From an uncultured Paracoccaceae bacterium (GTDB lineage: Bacteria > Pseudomonadota > Alphaproteobacteria > Rhodobacterales > Rhodobacteraceae): a stretch of 7,808 nt of DNA. This document shows positions 6,314 through 7,808 of this stretch, piece by piece. The translations under genes were made by a program, and so were the position numbers. The stretch lies in the NCBI GenBank assembly GCA_913054485.1, contig CAJXHQ010000135.1, positions 1 to 7,808 of the forward strand. Direction: 5' to 3'. The notes under the pieces are model-generated. The model worked only from the letters and a program-made list of their open reading frames with translations, was not told the origin of the DNA and ran no database searches. Every line of letters starts with the position of its first letter. The stretch's first letter is position 1.

Positions 6314-6320
6314 GCAAAAC

Positions 6321-6995
6321 CTATTGTCTGTCTTCGGATAACAGCCGGATCGCCAGGGCGCGTGTCAGGCCGCGGCGTTCTTCCAGAGAAACCCGGTCCA
6401 AGCGGGCAACGATGTCCTGTGCGGCCTCAAATGAGCGGTCCATATGGGCCACCAGGTAGGGGATCACATCCGGTTTCGGCATGATCTGACGGTCATTGAA
6501 CAATTTGGCCAGCACGACGGCCAGAAGCGCATCGTCCGGTGCTTCAAGCGCGGCATGGGCGGCGCCTTGCACCCGGCTCTGCAGGTCGGGCAGGGACAGG
6601 GCCCAGAGATTCGGTGCCTTCTGCCCTGTCATCAGCAGCGGCTGGCCGGCGGCCATCAGCAGGTTGTGCAGGTGGAAAAGGGCCTTCTGCGCTGGCAGGT
6701 TGTCCGCGATGTCCTGCACGTCTTCCACCGCCACCGGGCCTTGCACCAAATCGGGTACGCGCTCCTCGGTCATATCAGCGGCGCGCAGGATCCGGGCTCC
6801 GGACTGGCTGGCCCAGACATGTACCAGGTGCGTCTTGCCGGCCCCGACGGGACCGCTGAGCACCAGTTTTCCCGTCGGCCAGGTGAATCCGGGGTCGATC
6901 ATGGCCACGGCCATGGCATTGGAGGGCGCGACGAAGAAATCATCCTGCCCCAGCGCCGGCTTGGCCGGCAGGTCGAAGCTGAGCTGCTGTGCCAT
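6321..6995 (-). CDS. hdaA: Hda/HdaA-type DnaA regulatory inactivator ATPase
   Basis: A 224-residue AAA+ protein related to the ATPase domain of DnaA but lacking the DNA-binding domain IV, the usual size for Hda. Together with the DNA-loaded sliding clamp, Hda stimulates ATP hydrolysis by DnaA after initiation and so prevents re-initiation. Seen: an N-terminal QLSFDL (residues 4-9) matching the clamp-binding QLxLxL type; Walker A GPVGAGKT (48-55); a Walker B-like strand VAVEDVQD (88-95) with Glu91-Asp92; a sensor-1 region LLMTGQ (120-125); and LPDLQSRV (135-142) with Arg141 as the predicted arginine finger. The C-terminal lid (MDRSFEAAQDIVARLD) is complete. The start at 6995 is 5 bp after the stop of the PerM-like gene, and no strong ribosome site is seen at optimal distance, which points to translational coupling in an operon. 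The symbol is by analogy with Caulobacter HdaA; a DnaA fragment is excluded by the N-terminal clamp motif. Confidence 0.9.
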   Translation of the reverse strand: MAQQLSFDLPAKPALGQDDFFVAPSNAMAVAMIDPGFTWPTGKLVLSGPVGAGKTHLVHVWASQSGARILRAADMTEERVPDLVQGPVAVEDVQDIADNLPAQKALFHLHNLLMAAGQPLLMTGQKAPNLWALSLPDLQSRVQGAAHAALEAPDDALLAVVLAKLFNDRQIMPKPDVIPYLVAHMDRSFEAAQDIVARLDRVSLEERRGLTRALAIRLLSEDRQ

Positions 6996-7000
6996 CTGTC

Positions 7001-7808
7001 TTACTGCGCGTCCTGGTGGTCTTTGCCCTGGTAGAGCCGGCTGTCCAGATACTGCTCTGTCAGGAAACGCGCAATGACGCCAAGGGCGGCCGCAACAGGC
7101 ACCGCGACCAGCATGCCGACAAAGCCGAAGAGTGCGCCGAAAACAGACAGTGCCAGCAGCAGCCAGACCGGGTGCAGCCCGACGGAGGAGCCCACCAGCT
7201 TGGGAGTCAGGAAGTTGCCTTCAATCATCTGGCCGATGGCAAAGATCACCCCGACGATGCCAATGGAAACCCAATCGCCCCAGAACTGGAACAGGGCGAG
7301 GCCGATTGCCAGCGCGCCGCCGATCAGCGCGCCGAGGTAGGGGATGAAGGTGACCAGGCCTGCGATGAAGCCGACAGCGAGCCCGAAATTCAGCCCCACC
7401 AGCATCAGCGCCACCGCGTAATAGGTGCCAAGGATGAAACAGACCATCCCCATGCCACGCACGAAGGAGGCCAGGGTGCTGTCGATCTCACCTGCAAGGC
7501 GGCGCACCACCGGCGCATGGTCGCGCGGCAGCAGCGCGTCGATACGCGCCACCATACGGTCCCAGTCCAGAAGCAGGTAGACCGAAACCACCGGCACGAT
7601 GACCAGCAGCACAACGACGTTCAGCAAGGAGACGGCCGATCCGGCCAACCCCTGCAGAACGTCCATTCCCTTAGCCTGCAGGGTTTCGGCGATGGCCACG
7701 AGGGTCTGGTGGATCCGGCTGCTTTCATCAAAGATTTCGGGGAAGCGCGCGGCGGCAAAGGTGCGGGCATCGCGGAACAGGTCCGGCAGCCCCTGCATCA
7801 GGTCGATC
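7001..7808 (-). CDS. AI-2E/PerM-family membrane transporter (5' partial)
   Basis: The last 269 codons of a polytopic inner-membrane protein of the AI-2E exporter/PerM family. The frame remains open to the window edge, so the ATG at 7796-7798 is internal; about 100 N-terminal residues should be missing for a family length near 350-370. The visible part has a soluble stretch followed by the LLNVVVLLVIVPVVSVYLLL membrane segment, a cytoplasmic loop (DWDRMVARIDALLPRDH), and then several closely packed segments. The family signatures are clear: VTFIPYLGALIGG, EGNFLTPKLVGSSVGLHP and GALFGFVGMLVAVPVAAAL. Members have been linked to autoinducer-2 export, solute or sodium-proton transport and permease-like roles; the substrate cannot be assigned here, and autoinducer-2 is only the family name. 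It stops 5 bp before hda on the same strand, and a shared transcript is likely. Confidence 0.93.
   Translation of the reverse strand, partial: IDLMQGLPDLFRDARTFAAARFPEIFDESSRIHQTLVAIAETLQAKGMDVLQGLAGSAVSLLNVVVLLVIVPVVSVYLLLDWDRMVARIDALLPRDHAPVVRRLAGEIDSTLASFVRGMGMVCFILGTYYAVALMLVGLNFGLAVGFIAGLVTFIPYLGALIGGALAIGLALFQFWGDWVSIGIVGVIFAIGQMIEGNFLTPKLVGSSVGLHPVWLLLALSVFGALFGFVGMLVAVPVAAALGVIARFLTEQYLDSRLYQGKDHQDAQ

Noticed and set aside
4570..6459. A 629-codon plus-strand open frame antisense to ppx
   Set aside because: It lies opposite a gene with all Ppx motifs, its translation is low-complexity (rich in Gln, His, Ala, Gly) with no recognisable domain, and high third-position GC in ppx removes stops from this antisense frame.

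Overview
The window reads as ordinary chromosomal DNA of a GC-rich alphaproteobacterium. It is most likely a marine Rhodobacterales member of the Roseobacter group (Leisingera/Phaeobacter/Ruegeria-like). This rests on recalled protein similarity (methylmalonyl-CoA mutase, HdaA-type DnaA relative, Ppx with an N-terminal GPFGRPLF segment), on the very high third-position GC, and on -10 elements of the form TAGGCT. No rRNA, tRNA, CRISPR array, insertion sequence, prophage or other transferred module was seen.

Left part, plus strand. The window opens inside a methylmalonyl-CoA mutase gene, of which the last 424 codons are present. A 200-bp spacer follows that carries four consecutive stem-loops. 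A likely two-gene operon comes next: a VOC/glyoxalase-like protein and a GNAT (phosphinothricin-acetyltransferase-like) enzyme, joined by a GTGA stop/start overlap. A second transcription unit starts at a good promoter overlapping the GNAT stop codon. It holds a TerB plus J-domain co-chaperone (DjlA-like) and an endonuclease/exonuclease/phosphatase-family hydrolase that begins inside the co-chaperone's 3' end. The co-chaperone reading frame is broken by one extra T near 2790. A small secreted protein of unknown function follows 30 bp later.

Right part, minus strand, transcribed towards the middle. An AI-2E/PerM-family membrane protein (5' end outside the window) lies 5 bp upstream of an Hda-type DnaA-regulatory ATPase. 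After an 86-bp gap with a candidate promoter comes a full-length Ppx/GppA exopolyphosphatase with a C-terminal HD-like region. The plus-strand and minus-strand blocks meet tail to tail, sharing the tetranucleotide CTAG as both stop codons.

Functionally the genes cover propionate/odd-chain carbon entry to the TCA cycle, small detoxification or acetylation enzymes, a damaged co-chaperone gene, replication-initiation control and polyphosphate/(p)ppGpp turnover. No previously undescribed multi-gene system is visible. The points most worth checking are the single-base frameshift in the co-chaperone, two genes whose promoter geometry suggests leaderless mRNAs, the tandem hairpin block after the mutase gene, and the apparent absence of a polyphosphate kinase gene between hda and ppx.
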